A stretch of DNA of 14,913 bases from RPQJ01 sp963714645 (GCA_963714645.1 CAVQQX010000005.1:1-14913); one strand, 5' to 3'; shown: positions 1-7,919, counted from the first letter of the stretch. Made by a program: numbers and translations. The notes: generated by a model not told the origin, from the letters alone.

Positions 1-1015
1 TCGCCATCGCCACGATGTCACCGGGCCTGGTGGCGCGTCCGCTCGGCATGTTCTCGCAGGCGGGAACCACGCCCACGACGTTGAGTTTCAACTTCATCGC
101 GGCGGCAGCCTTGATCGTGCCGAGCACGCTCGCGGCGCCCGTCATGTCGAACTTCATCTCGTCCATGCCCGGCGGCTGCTTGAGCGAAATGCCGCCGCTG
201 TCGAACGTCACGCCCTTGCCGACCAGCGCGACCGGCGCATCTCCGGCGCGGCCGCCGGTGTAGCGCAGCACGATCAGTTTCGCCGGCTCGTCCGTCCCGT
301 TCGTGACCGACAGGAACGAGCCCATCTTCAGCCGCTTGAGCTCACGCTCGTCGAGCACCTGCACGCGGATCGCGGCGTGCTGTCGCGCGAGCTGCTGTGC
401 CTGCCGCGCCAGGTAAGCGGGCGTGCAGACGTTGGCCGGCAGGTTCGCGAGATCGCGCGTGAGCGACGTACCGACCGCGATCGCCCGGCCGTGCTCGAGC
501 CCGCGCACGGCCTGGGCCTTCTGGCCCGCTTCGGTGAGGGCGACGCCCAGCGCCGCGAGTGCCGCCGCACGAGGCTGGCGTGCGCTGCGGATCACCGGGA
601 CGCGGTAGAGCGCAGCCCCGAGCGCCTCGGCCGCGAGTCGCGCGTCGTAATAGGCATCCGGCGCCTCGAGCGCGCCCGCGAGGTAACTCACGGCATCGCG
701 GGCACCCGTCCGGGCGACGGCCGCCAACGCGCCCACCAGGGCCTTGCGATATTGCTTGCGTCCGAAAGCCGCCGGCTTCCCGAGGCCGACCAGCAGAACG
801 CGCGCGCAGCGGACGCCGTCCGCATCGATCAGGAGCAGCTCGCCGGCCTTGCCGCGCACGTCGCCGCGACGCACGAGGCGGGTGAGGCGGCCGTCGAGTG
901 CGGCGTCGAGCTGCGCGGCGGCCTCGGTGAGGCGTCCGCCCTCGTGGACGCCGACGATCGCACAATCGGTTTTCTGGCGCGCCGGACCGGCGCTGACGAC
1001 GAACAGTCGCATCAT
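1..1015 (-). CDS. pepA: Leucyl aminopeptidase (M17 family), C-terminus cut off by window edge
   Basis: Cytosolic manganese/zinc-dependent M17 aminopeptidase that removes N-terminal residues from peptides; in some gammaproteobacteria PepA also binds DNA. The minus-strand reading frame is open from two adjacent ATG codons (1013-1015 and 1010-1012) to the left edge, giving 338 codons of a family that is usually about 490-500 residues. The C-terminal third is therefore missing. The N-terminal domain leads into the catalytic domain, with VGKG (metal-binding Lys near residue 267), TFDSGG (Asp near 272) and MKFDMTGAASVLGT (third metal ligand), then PACENMPSG and RPGDIV. The NTDAEGR ligand motif would lie just outside the window. 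A GGAAGGG ribosome binding site (1025-1031) sits 9 nt before the first ATG. The gene diverges from lptF, a common gammaproteobacterial arrangement. Nothing suggests that it is broken. Confidence 0.95.
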   Translation of the reverse strand, partial: MMRLFVVSAGPARQKTDCAIVGVHEGGRLTEAAAQLDAALDGRLTRLVRRGDVRGKAGELLLIDADGVRCARVLLVGLGKPAAFGRKQYRKALVGALAAVARTGARDAVSYLAGALEAPDAYYDARLAAEALGAALYRVPVIRSARQPRAAALAALGVALTEAGQKAQAVRGLEHGRAIAVGTSLTRDLANLPANVCTPAYLARQAQQLARQHAAIRVQVLDERELKRLKMGSFLSVTNGTDEPAKLIVLRYTGGRAGDAPVALVGKGVTFDSGGISLKQPPGMDEMKFDMTGAASVLGTIKAAAAMKLKLNVVGVVPACENMPSGRATRPGDIVAMA

Positions 1016-1202
1016 CTGGACGATCCCTTCCGGGGCGCCGCTGCGATTGCGCGCCCGGTCGCGCGTATCCCGCAGTCGAATCGCCCGCTAAACTGAAGCC
1101 GGACGTCGCGCATCGATGCTTGCATGCGGGCCCGCCGGGCTCACACGGCGCGTGCGCTTGGCCGGCAAGTGTACCGATTCCCGCCCGGGGCCGCGAACTA
1201 GA

Positions 1203-2318
1203 TTGACTCTGCTCAACCGCCTGGATCGCTACCTGCTGCGCGAAGTGGCCTGGACGTTCGTCGCGGTGACGGGCGTGCTGCTGGTCGTGCTGCTCTCCAA
1301 CCAGTTCGCCAAGGTGCTGGGGCTGGCGGCGCAGAACGACTTCCCGGCCGGCATCGTCGTCACGCTGATCGGACTCACGACGCTGCAGCAGCTCACGGTG
1401 CTCGTGCCGATCGGGCTGTTCCTCGGCATCGTGCTCGCGCTCGGCCGTCTCTACCACGAGAGCGAGATGACGGCGATGGCCGCGTGCGGCGTCGGGCCGC
1501 TCAACGTCTACCGGGCGATCGTGCTGCTGACCGCCGTCGTCGCCGTGCTGCTCGCGGTGCTGTCGTTCCGGGTGGTGCCGGCGGCATGGCAGAAATCGGT
1601 CGAACTGCGCGTGGCGGCCACCCGCGCTGCGCAGTTCGGCGCGCTCGAGCCCGGACGCTTCCGCAGCTTCGCCGGCGGCGATGCAGTGTTCTACGCCTCG
1701 CGCGTCGACGAGTCCGGGGAACTCTTCGACGTGTTCGTCCAGCGCAACGTGGGTGATCGCATCGAGGTCGCCATGGCGGAGCGTGCCGTGCAGCGGGGCG
1801 CCGGGCAGCCGGAACAGATGTTCGTGCTCTACAACGGGCGCCGGTACGAGGGCGTGCCCGGCGCGCCCGACTGGCGCATCGTGGAGTTTCGCGAGCACGG
1901 CATCCCCGTGCGCCTGCAGGACACGCGGGCGGCGAAGAACAAATCGGAGATGAAGACCACCGCGGCGTTGCTCGCGTCCGGCGCGCCGCGCGATCGCGCC
2001 GAGCTCGCCTGGCGGACGGCCGTGCCCCTGATGGCCGTCGTGCTCATGGTGCTCGCGGTACCGGTGGCGCGTTTACGGCCGCGGCAGGGACGGTTCGCCC
2101 GCATGGGGCTCGCCGTGCTCGCGTACTTCGTCTACTCGAACCTGCTCGCGGCCGCGCGCGTCTGGATCGAGAAGGACGCGCCCGCAGGCCAGCTGGGCCT
2201 GTGGTGGGTGCACGCGCTGCCGCTCGCGCTCGCCGCATGGCTGGTGTGGAGAGAGCTCCATCCGGCCGCGCGCTGGTGGCCCGCCTCGCGGGCGAAAGCA
2301 CAGGTCACGACGGCGTGA
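1203..2318 (+). CDS. lptF: LPS export ABC transporter permease LptF
   Basis: Inner-membrane permease of LptB2FG, which extracts lipopolysaccharide from the inner membrane and passes it to LptC/A/D for transport to the outer membrane. From the chosen start the protein has 371 residues. Three N-terminal membrane segments lie near 17-39, 52-80 and 103-125. A periplasmic beta-jellyroll region covers about 126-270, and three more helices lie near 273-291, 301-320 and 332-350. The N-terminal LNRLDRYLLRE is typical of the family. No ATG fits this beginning. The in-frame TTG at 1203 gives the expected short N-terminus, whereas the upstream ATG at 1116 would add 29 residues rich in Arg/Gly/Pro that do not look like the family. 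Neither start has a clear Shine-Dalgarno sequence. The stop codon overlaps the lptG start as TGATG, so the two are co-translated. The family call is firm; the start is less certain. Confidence 0.93.
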   Translation: MTLLNRLDRYLLREVAWTFVAVTGVLLVVLLSNQFAKVLGLAAQNDFPAGIVVTLIGLTTLQQLTVLVPIGLFLGIVLALGRLYHESEMTAMAACGVGPLNVYRAIVLLTAVVAVLLAVLSFRVVPAAWQKSVELRVAATRAAQFGALEPGRFRSFAGGDAVFYASRVDESGELFDVFVQRNVGDRIEVAMAERAVQRGAGQPEQMFVLYNGRRYEGVPGAPDWRIVEFREHGIPVRLQDTRAAKNKSEMKTTAALLASGAPRDRAELAWRTAVPLMAVVLMVLAVPVARLRPRQGRFARMGLAVLAYFVYSNLLAAARVWIEKDAPAGQLGLWWVHALPLALAAWLVWRELHPAARWWPASRAKAQVTTA

Positions 2319-3391
2319 TGGGGGTCCTCGGCCGTTACGTGATCCGCACGGTGCTCGCCTATACCGGGCTCGTCATGCTGGTGCTCGTGGCCCTCGGAGC
2401 GCTGTTCCTTTTCGTCGGCCAGCAGGACGACATCGGCGTCGGCGGCTACACGTCGTCCCAGGCCATCAAGTTCGTGGCGCTCAACCTGCCGAGCTACCTG
2501 TTCCAGCTGCTGCCCGTGGCCGGACTGATCGGCGCGCTGCTCGGGCTCGGCAACCTCGCGCGCGGCAGTGAACTCGTCGTGATGCGTGCGTCCGGCGTGA
2601 CGACGTGGCGGTTCTGCCTGTGGCTGGGCACGGCCGGCGCGTTGCTCGCCGCGCTGATGTTCGTCGTCGGGGAGTACGTCGCGCCGCCGCTCGGCCAATA
2701 CGCGCGGCAGATGAAGGTGTTCAGCAAGTTCGACGAATTCAGCCTCGCCGGCAGCCGCGGCACCTGGGTACGCGACGGCAATACGATCATCAGCGTCGAC
2801 CAGCAGTCGGCGAGCACGCGCTTCGGCGGCATCAAGGTGTTCCAGGTCGACGGGAAGCGGACGTTGGTGAGCGTCGCGCGCGCGGAGTCGGGGCGTCTCG
2901 CGCGCGACAAGGTGTGGACGCTCGACAAGTACGTCGAGACCGCGTTCGCGCCCGACGGTACCGGCTCGACCGTGCAGCGCAACGCCGAGCGCGAGGTTCG
3001 AACCTCCTTGTCGTCCGAATTCCTCGGTCTCGCCATTGCCGAGCCCGACTCCATGGGCCTGCAGGACCTGCGTGGCTACGTCGAGCACCTGCAGCGCAAC
3101 AACCTGGAATCGGGTCGATTCGAGACGGCGTTCTGGTCGCGGCTCGCGCGCTTCGTCGCGGTGCTGCTGGTCGTGCTGCTCGCGCTGCCGTTCTCGCAGG
3201 GGTCGCTGCGCGGCGCGGGGCAGGGCGCGCGGACGGTGATCGGCGTGCTGATCGGAGCCGGTTTCGTGCTGTTGAGCCAGATGCTCGAGAGCAGCGGGCA
3301 GCTCTTCAACCTGCCCCCGTGGCTGATGGGATGGATCCCGACGGTGCTGCTCGCCGCGCTGACCGGGACGCTGCTCTGGCGTAATCGATAG
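2318..3391 (+). CDS. lptG: LPS export ABC transporter permease LptG
   Basis: Second permease subunit of the LptB2FG lipopolysaccharide exporter, partnering LptF in the inner membrane. The 357-residue product has membrane helices near 11-33, 60-79 and 98-119. A periplasmic beta-rich domain with RGTWVRDGNTIISV (about 147-160) follows, then C-terminal helices near 275-292, 305-320 and 336-354. Family hallmarks include LPSYLFQLLPVAGLIGALLGLGNLARGSELVVMRASGV. The frame stays open 39 codons further upstream, inside lptF, but the ATG at 2318 overlaps the lptF stop (TGATG) and gives the usual N-terminus, so I chose it. Translational coupling with lptF fits the 1:1 stoichiometry of the complex. It ends 10 nt before the convergent RDD gene. 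Confidence 0.95.
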   Translation: MGVLGRYVIRTVLAYTGLVMLVLVALGALFLFVGQQDDIGVGGYTSSQAIKFVALNLPSYLFQLLPVAGLIGALLGLGNLARGSELVVMRASGVTTWRFCLWLGTAGALLAALMFVVGEYVAPPLGQYARQMKVFSKFDEFSLAGSRGTWVRDGNTIISVDQQSASTRFGGIKVFQVDGKRTLVSVARAESGRLARDKVWTLDKYVETAFAPDGTGSTVQRNAEREVRTSLSSEFLGLAIAEPDSMGLQDLRGYVEHLQRNNLESGRFETAFWSRLARFVAVLLVVLLALPFSQGSLRGAGQGARTVIGVLIGAGFVLLSQMLESSGQLFNLPPWLMGWIPTVLLAALTGTLLWRNR

Positions 3392-3398
3392 CCCAACA

Positions 3399-3412
3399 CG
3401 CCTAACGAGGCG
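3399..3412. terminator. Small hairpin at the junction of convergent lptG and RDD genes
   Basis: A 5-bp perfect stem, CGCCT (3399-3403) and AGGCG (3408-3412), with a 4-nt loop lies where the two convergent genes meet and overlaps the stop codon of the minus-strand gene. It has no T-tract on either side, so it is at best a weak bidirectional transcription barrier; short stems like this also arise by chance in GC-rich DNA. Confidence 0.2.
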
Positions 3413-3881
3413 ACTTCGGCAGCTTCGGTACGACGACCACGCGCGTGCCCGAAAGGACGTCGTGCCAGGTGCGCCCTCGCGCGTCGACCAGGCACCAGAG
3501 CCAGCCCAGCCCCACCACCGCCCAGGACAGCAGCGCCGCGGCGAGCCGGCACAGCACGTCGCTCCATGACAACAGCCCCGCGGGCGTTCGATCACGCTCC
3601 ACCCGCAGCCGCCACGAGGCCATGCCGAGAGTGTGTCCCTGGCGCGTCCAGAACACGCCGTAGAAGCCGACGACCACGCCGACCAGCACGGCGCGGTGCA
3701 GCACGAACAGTGCCGGCGAGTGCGCTCGAGTCACTGCTTCGCCCCCGGTGAACGGCAGGAAGAGCGCCGAGGCCACTAGCCACAGGCCGAGCAGCAGCAG
3801 CGAGTCGTAGAGCAGTGCCAGGAGTCGTCGCCACAGTGGCGCGGGTGCCAGCGGGGCTTGCGACTCGCCTATCTCGTTCAT
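3402..3881 (-). CDS. RDD family small membrane protein
   Basis: A 159-residue inner-membrane protein of the RDD family, named for one conserved Arg and two Asp residues. The function of most members is unsettled; some have been linked to ion or solute transport. Visible features: PLWRRLLALLYDSLLLLGLWL (Arg at 18/19, Asp at 26, first helix about 22-43), a second helix near 60-78, the family signature GHTLGMASWRLRV (82-94), a third hydrophobic stretch near 108-131, and the C-terminal VDARGRTWHDVLSGTRVV (132-149) carrying the last conserved Asp. The start ATG at 3881 is the first plausible one. RDD genes are often found beside lptFG in gammaproteobacteria. Here the gene is convergent with lptG and lies 117 nt downstream of the minus-strand hypothetical gene, possibly co-transcribed with it. 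Confidence 0.88.
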   Translation of the reverse strand: MNEIGESQAPLAPAPLWRRLLALLYDSLLLLGLWLVASALFLPFTGGEAVTRAHSPALFVLHRAVLVGVVVGFYGVFWTRQGHTLGMASWRLRVERDRTPAGLLSWSDVLCRLAAALLSWAVVGLGWLWCLVDARGRTWHDVLSGTRVVVVPKLPKSPR

Positions 3882-3998
3882 GAGCGGGACGCCCCTGGCA
3901 CGGCTGAAGGGAGATTCTGCGAGCGCGCGGGACCCGGAGCGCGGGCGCGCGGCTGCCGGGCAAATTAGCGCAACGTCGCGCCGGGTGCCTCGTCGGGT

Positions 3999-4844
3999 TC
4001 AGACCGCCGGGCGGCGCGTCCTGCTCATGATTTCCCTGCGGTAGGTGCGCAGGATCTTCCAGACCTCTGTCTCACCGGGCCGGTCCGCCATGCGCGCGAT
4101 CAGCCCCGCGAGCGCCGGCCATTCGCGACCCCAGTCGAGCATGCGCACCGCATCCGCGATGACCTGCTTGCTGCGTGCGTCGGGCGCGGGTGGCGGGGCC
4201 GGCGCTGCAGCCGGCGCTGCAGCCGGCGCATCTTTGGCCGGGCGGCGTGCGGGCGCCTCCGCGGCTGCCTGACGCGCGGCGAGCGGTGCCGTCGCCGTGC
4301 GTTCGCCGGTCCGCGGTTTGGAGCTGGCGCCGTTGCGGGAGGACCCGGGCGAAGGGGGCGCGGACGACCGAGCGGGCGCGTTCGCGGCAGTCCGTGGCGT
4401 GCCCGTCCTCTGAGCGGGCGTCGATCTCGAACCGGTCCCGAGATGCCGCTGCAGGCCGGAGGCGCCGGTCCGAGACCTGCTCGGACGCACCCGCGGCTGC
4501 TCGACTGTTGCCGACATACCTGGGTCCGGCGGTTTGCCGCTCGCGAGCGGTATGAAGCGCTCGAGATGCTCCGAACCGAGCAGGCCGGTCAGGAACGACA
4601 TCAGCTCGAGCGCCTCGGCGAAATCCACGTCTCCGGCGGCCTGCCGACGGGAGAGCTGGGCGCGTAGCTGTTCGAGGCGCTGGCGGGCCAGGTCGACGAC
4701 CCACGCGGTCGGCCGCTGGTGCTTCGGCCATTTCTCGGCGCGGGCGTACGCGGAGTCGTCCAGTTTCAGGTAACGCCGATGCAGCTCGATGCTCGCCATC
4801 CAGCGATCGAGCAATTCCGCCACGCGTTTTTCCGCATCCGTCAT
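3999..4844 (-). CDS. Hypothetical protein with two structured ends and a long disordered linker
   Basis: I do not recognise a characterised family. The 281-residue product has no signal peptide or membrane helix. Residues 1-105 look folded and helical, with a Trp/His/Arg-rich core (DRWMASIELHRRYLKLDD at 13-30, KWPKHQRPTAWVVDLARQR at 38-56) and a second helical stretch, FAEALELMSFLTGLLGSEHLERFIPL (75-100). Residues 106-222 are low complexity, rich in Ala, Pro, Ser, Thr and Arg, and probably disordered. Residues 223-278 form another ordered, helical segment (VIADAVRMLDWGREWPALAGLIARM, then EVWKILRTYRREI). The start has an AGGGG motif 6 nt upstream. A longer overlapping minus-strand frame (4072-5337) was rejected because of its Arg/Pro-rich, out-of-frame character. 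The domain layout suggests a scaffold or adaptor, which is inference only. Confidence 0.7.
   Translation of the reverse strand: MTDAEKRVAELLDRWMASIELHRRYLKLDDSAYARAEKWPKHQRPTAWVVDLARQRLEQLRAQLSRRQAAGDVDFAEALELMSFLTGLLGSEHLERFIPLASGKPPDPGMSATVEQPRVRPSRSRTGASGLQRHLGTGSRSTPAQRTGTPRTAANAPARSSAPPSPGSSRNGASSKPRTGERTATAPLAARQAAAEAPARRPAKDAPAAAPAAAPAPPPAPDARSKQVIADAVRMLDWGREWPALAGLIARMADRPGETEVWKILRTYRREIMSRTRRPAV
4198..4230. repeat. 12-bp tandem repeat inside the linker of the hypothetical gene
   Basis: The unit GCCGGCGCTGCA occurs at 4198-4209 and 4210-4221, followed by a partial third copy to 4230. It is in frame (12 = 4 codons) and encodes the Ala-Ala-Ala-Pro run of the linker on the minus strand. 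Such repeats can expand or contract by slippage without breaking the frame, so linker length may vary between strains. Confidence 0.75.
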
Positions 4845-5135
4845 CGGCTACCCCTGCACCCTCTGCAGTGTAGGACGGATCAGGAGCCATTGATGCGGCA
4901 CGGCGCCAGCGACGTCGTAAGTTGTGAACCTGTTCCGGACCAAGGCGGGTCTGTCCGGAGAGGTCCGCCGGCAGGGAACGACAATCCTGTGGCGCCCGCT
5001 GGGTGCCGCACCGGCTTCGGTGGTGAGGCATCGTCAGGGGTCCCGCAGGAATGTCGGGGACGGGCCGGCCCGTTCGTGAGACGTGGAGCGGTTGTTCCAG
5101 GTTTGCCGACGAGGTCTCGTGCCAGCAATCGCTTG
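4845..5135. other. Intergenic stretch without a supported gene
   Basis: About 290 bases between the minus-strand hypothetical gene and the hairpin at 5136. Open frames here are short, rich in Arg and Pro, lack ribosome binding sites and overlap the neighbouring gene out of frame. The stretch contains the upstream region of the minus-strand hypothetical gene (AGGGG at 4851-4855 serves its start). I see no tRNA, rRNA, mobile-element ends or CRISPR. Because it is followed by a terminator-like hairpin on the plus strand, a small RNA here is possible but unproven. Confidence 0.4.
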
Positions 5136-5174
5136 GAACCCGGGAGGCTCGCCGTCGGGTTCTTTTACATTTTC
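5136..5174 (+). terminator. Orphan intrinsic-terminator-like hairpin with T-tract
   Basis: Perfect 7-bp inverted repeat GAACCCG (5136-5142) and CGGGTTC (5156-5162) with a 13-nt loop, followed directly by TTTT, then ACA and another TTTT (5163-5173). Stem plus T-run is the form of a rho-independent terminator for plus-strand transcription. No plus-strand gene ends nearby (lptG stops 1.7 kb upstream), so the RNA it would end is unknown; an attenuator in a long leader of the next gene is an alternative. Confidence 0.4.
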
Positions 5175-5374
5175 GGGTGTGTGGCCACGACTCGCCGTGC
5201 CCGCGCATGCCGCAAGTACGGCAATTCACGCGACAGGAGTACCGGACGGGCGCCAGCTTGAGCCTCGATGCACCGCGTCCTGGCAATGTCAGCGGGTGCT
5301 GGTTTCTCGCCACCTTATGACAACTGCGCGATGACAAACTCCGCGTGGAAAAAATAGTCCGGGAATGCCACCGA

Positions 5375-5397
5375 CGTCACGTTTTTGACGCTATAGT
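5375..5397 (+). promoter_or_regulatory. Possible promoter/operator upstream of the secreted-protein gene
   Basis: This locally AT-richer stretch carries TATAGT (5392-5397), one mismatch from the sigma-70 -10 consensus, about 120 nt before the start codon at 5520. An inverted repeat CGTCA (5375-5379) / TGACG (5386-5390) lies directly upstream and could be an operator. A good -35 box at 17 nt spacing is not evident (the hexamer there is CACCGA), so this is a tentative call from position and composition. Confidence 0.25.
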
Positions 5398-5506
5398 TCG
5401 CGTCTGAAATCAACCTGGCCGTCGCGACAACTGAACAAGACCAAGCGCGACGAGGCAGATACGAATCGGTTCATGTCCAGGGCGGTCACCTAGAACGGCT
5501 CGGGCG

Positions 5507-5512
5507 AGGAGG
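5507..5512 (+). promoter_or_regulatory. Strong ribosome binding site of the secreted-protein gene
   Basis: AGGAGG, a perfect Shine-Dalgarno core, lies 7 nt before the ATG at 5520. It is by far the strongest such site in the window and fixes the start of the large secreted protein, implying high translation. Confidence 0.85.
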
Positions 5513-5519
5513 AAGGGTC

Positions 5520-7907
5520 ATGACCTCGGTTGTGGTTAGTCATTTGCGCATTGTCGTGACGTGTGCGGCTGCGCTCATCACCGGCTTCGCGTCCATCGCG
5601 CACGCAGTCACCAGCGACGTGACCGTGCAGGTACTCGACCAGTTCGACACTTTCAGCAGCCTCAAGGCCAAGCGTTCGTCGACGACGCCCGTCGTCTTCG
5701 AAGACCTCAATTCGACCGGGGCGACGGGCTTCCGCTCGTGCCAGAACGGCCGCAACGGCCTCACCTGCCTCGACGGCCAGCTCGCACGGCAGTTTCGTCT
5801 GCCCAAGGTGTTGCCGGCGACGCCCGCGAGTGACCCTGGCCGCGTGCTCTTCAGCTGCCTGGACGACGCGATGGAGCTCGATCGCACTGCCGGCTGCCAG
5901 GCGCTCACCGTCGACGTCGGCGGCGACGTCTGGATCGCGGCCAAGAAGCGCAACTCGTACAATCTGCTCGAGTTGCGCCGCAACCGTACTGGAGGCATCT
6001 GCCCCGACGCCGGCACGCCGCTTGCCGGCAAGGTCAACAAACAGACGCTCACCGACACGGACTCCGCGTTCTACTGTGCCTATACGCGCCGAACGAATCG
6101 TGGGTTGATGGCGGACATCTCCGCGTTCGACGGCGAGCTCTCCGCGCGCTGGGCGGGCGGCCGGGGCATCATCGCGGTGGAAGGCGGCAAGGCCGTGGTC
6201 TTCTTCCCGAGCGACGGCAGTGGCGTCCAGGTCCTCGGCGACGGCAAGTCGGCCTGGAGTCTCTCCGGCAACGAGGCGCTCCTGACGGCGACGCTGCTGC
6301 AGCGCGAGGTCGTGAACGCCTCGCCGCCCTCGACCGTGTACACCTACGCCATCGCCACCTCGACGACGGGTCGCGTTCTCTGGCGCAACGCCGCGGCGAC
6401 CGTAGCGGCCCGCCAGGTGGCCGACCTGAACGCCCTCGGCACGGAAGCCGCAGCACCCACCGTCAACGTCGCGACGGGCATCGTCTCGTTCCCGCGCGGC
6501 GACCTGTGCGAGGCCGGGTCCGTGGTCAACACGTTCGATGTCCGCGCGAGCGATACCACCGGTCGCCTGTACATGTCGAACCGCAACTACTGCAAGACGC
6601 TGATCACATCGCCGGTTTTCGCGGGTGCCGACATCGCGTCGGGCACCGGCAACGAGAAGTACAGCACTTCGGCGACGTTCAAGCCCGAAGGCATTTCCGT
6701 CTCGCCGGGCATCGCGGTCGACCTGACCGAGTGTGCCACGACGGATGGCTGCTCGTTCCTGCCCGATTCCACCGATCCGGAGGGCGAGAACACCTACGCC
6801 GCGGCCCGCATGACGCAGGTGATGCTCGCGCCGAACTCGCCCGCGAACATGACGGTGTTTCAGATCCGCAACATCCCGGACTGCCGCTACCTGACGGCCG
6901 CCGTGGCGCCGGCCTGCGATACCGACGGCAACGGCACCATCGAAACCGCCGACGGCGTGTGGAAGGACGGGGCGCGGGGCCGCTACCTGAACCTGACACC
7001 GCTGCTGCCGCAGCAGGTCAAGGACCTGTTCGACACCTCGGGCGTCGCACCGACGGGCCTGCCGCCTTTGTATGTCTCGCCGCGCTACCGCGCGCAGGAC
7101 GAGCAGGGCTTCTTCTTCGAGGCGCTATTCGGCGTGGCGGACCCGAACGTGCAGTTCCGCGGCGAGTTCACGCTGGACCTCGACATCGGTGACGACAACC
7201 TGGCCGGTGACAAGCTCGGATGCGGGATGTTCGACAAGACCCCAGGCACCGTGCCGGAACCGGACGTGTTCAACGCCTGGGACATCCTCACGGTCGTGTC
7301 CGAGCGGTTCGCGAACGTCGGTGGTCCGAACGACGACGTGATCGGTGCGGATGCGGACCACGTCGACATGCTGTCGAACAAGGACTGCTTCAACCCGACG
7401 GCCGGCGCCGGCACCCGCTGGTCGATGTACTCGTACAACCTCGAGCTCGCCGATCCGGCCGGCGCCGAGCTGACGCAGGCTGACGCGGTGATCTATCTCG
7501 GCGAAATGGTCAAGGAGCTGTTCCTCGACCTGCGTGCGGTACAGGACCGGCTGGTCTGCGAGAACCGCGACGAGATCGGCAATACCGGCACGTTGCCCCC
7601 GTCTGCTCCGCTCTCGGGCTCGGCGTGCGCGCCGAATGGCGGGCTCACGGCGGCCTGGAACAACACCTTCGACAAGGCGGTCAAGTGCATCGATGCGACT
7701 TACAACCCGAAGTCGAGCGCCCTGGACCAGAATTGCCAGTCGTTCGACAGCCAGTGGGACCCGTACTACACCTACGTCCAGAGTCTCAGCCCCACCGGCG
7801 TCGACCCGGCGAACCGGGTCGGTGAGTTGAAGTCGCGGCTCGACGTGATCCGACATGTGTTCTACGACCAGTTCAAGGGAGCGGCTGCGGCTCAGGCCGC
7901 GCCCTGA
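5520..7907 (+). CDS. Large secreted cysteine-rich protein with one EF-hand-like loop, function unknown
   Basis: A 795-residue protein that I cannot assign to a known family. Residues 1-29 form a Sec signal peptide (hydrophobic core VVTCAAALITGFASI, likely cleavage after AHA-29), so the mature protein is exported. The mature part has 18 cysteines spread along its length, many in C-x(n)-C pairs such as SCQNGRNGLTC and ECATTDGC; an even number fits disulfide bonding in the periplasm or outside the cell. Residues 467-478, DTDGNGTIETAD, match the calcium loop of EF-hand/dockerin repeats (Asp at loop positions 1, 3 and 12, Asn at 5, Gly at 6, Ile at 8). It is a single copy, so it is not a full dockerin. 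There is no transmembrane anchor, PEP-CTERM or lipobox. The start is fixed by AGGAGG 7 nt upstream. It stands directly before the SLOG/TIR block with only 50 nt to the likely SLOG start, so co-transcription is possible. Confidence 0.85.
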   Translation: MTSVVVSHLRIVVTCAAALITGFASIAHAVTSDVTVQVLDQFDTFSSLKAKRSSTTPVVFEDLNSTGATGFRSCQNGRNGLTCLDGQLARQFRLPKVLPATPASDPGRVLFSCLDDAMELDRTAGCQALTVDVGGDVWIAAKKRNSYNLLELRRNRTGGICPDAGTPLAGKVNKQTLTDTDSAFYCAYTRRTNRGLMADISAFDGELSARWAGGRGIIAVEGGKAVVFFPSDGSGVQVLGDGKSAWSLSGNEALLTATLLQREVVNASPPSTVYTYAIATSTTGRVLWRNAAATVAARQVADLNALGTEAAAPTVNVATGIVSFPRGDLCEAGSVVNTFDVRASDTTGRLYMSNRNYCKTLITSPVFAGADIASGTGNEKYSTSATFKPEGISVSPGIAVDLTECATTDGCSFLPDSTDPEGENTYAAARMTQVMLAPNSPANMTVFQIRNIPDCRYLTAAVAPACDTDGNGTIETADGVWKDGARGRYLNLTPLLPQQVKDLFDTSGVAPTGLPPLYVSPRYRAQDEQGFFFEALFGVADPNVQFRGEFTLDLDIGDDNLAGDKLGCGMFDKTPGTVPEPDVFNAWDILTVVSERFANVGGPNDDVIGADADHVDMLSNKDCFNPTAGAGTRWSMYSYNLELADPAGAELTQADAVIYLGEMVKELFLDLRAVQDRLVCENRDEIGNTGTLPPSAPLSGSACAPNGGLTAAWNNTFDKAVKCIDATYNPKSSALDQNCQSFDSQWDPYYTYVQSLSPTGVDPANRVGELKSRLDVIRHVFYDQFKGAAAAQAAP

Positions 7908-7919
7908 TCCCGATCGTCG

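Noticed and set aside
1116..1202. N-terminal extension of LptF from ATG 1116
   Set aside because: The 29 extra residues are Arg/Gly/Pro-rich and unlike LptF N-termini, and there is no well-placed ribosome binding site.
342..1898. 518-codon minus-strand open frame across pepA and lptF
   Set aside because: It overlaps two recognised genes out of frame or antisense and gives an Arg/His/Gln-rich product without motifs.
2132..3595. 487-codon minus-strand open frame opposite lptG
   Set aside because: It is antisense to a clear lptG gene and has the composition of a GC-rich antisense shadow.
4198..4230. Tandem repeat considered as CRISPR or attachment site
   Set aside because: The units are 12 bp, contiguous without spacers and in frame within a coding sequence, so this is a coding repeat.
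4072..5337. 421-codon minus-strand open frame spanning the hypothetical gene and the intergenic region
   Set aside because: It is out of frame with the gene at 3999-4844, which has a sensible start and ribosome site. The longer frame is Arg/Pro/Gly-rich and reads the Ala-Pro linker as low-complexity Gly-Cys.
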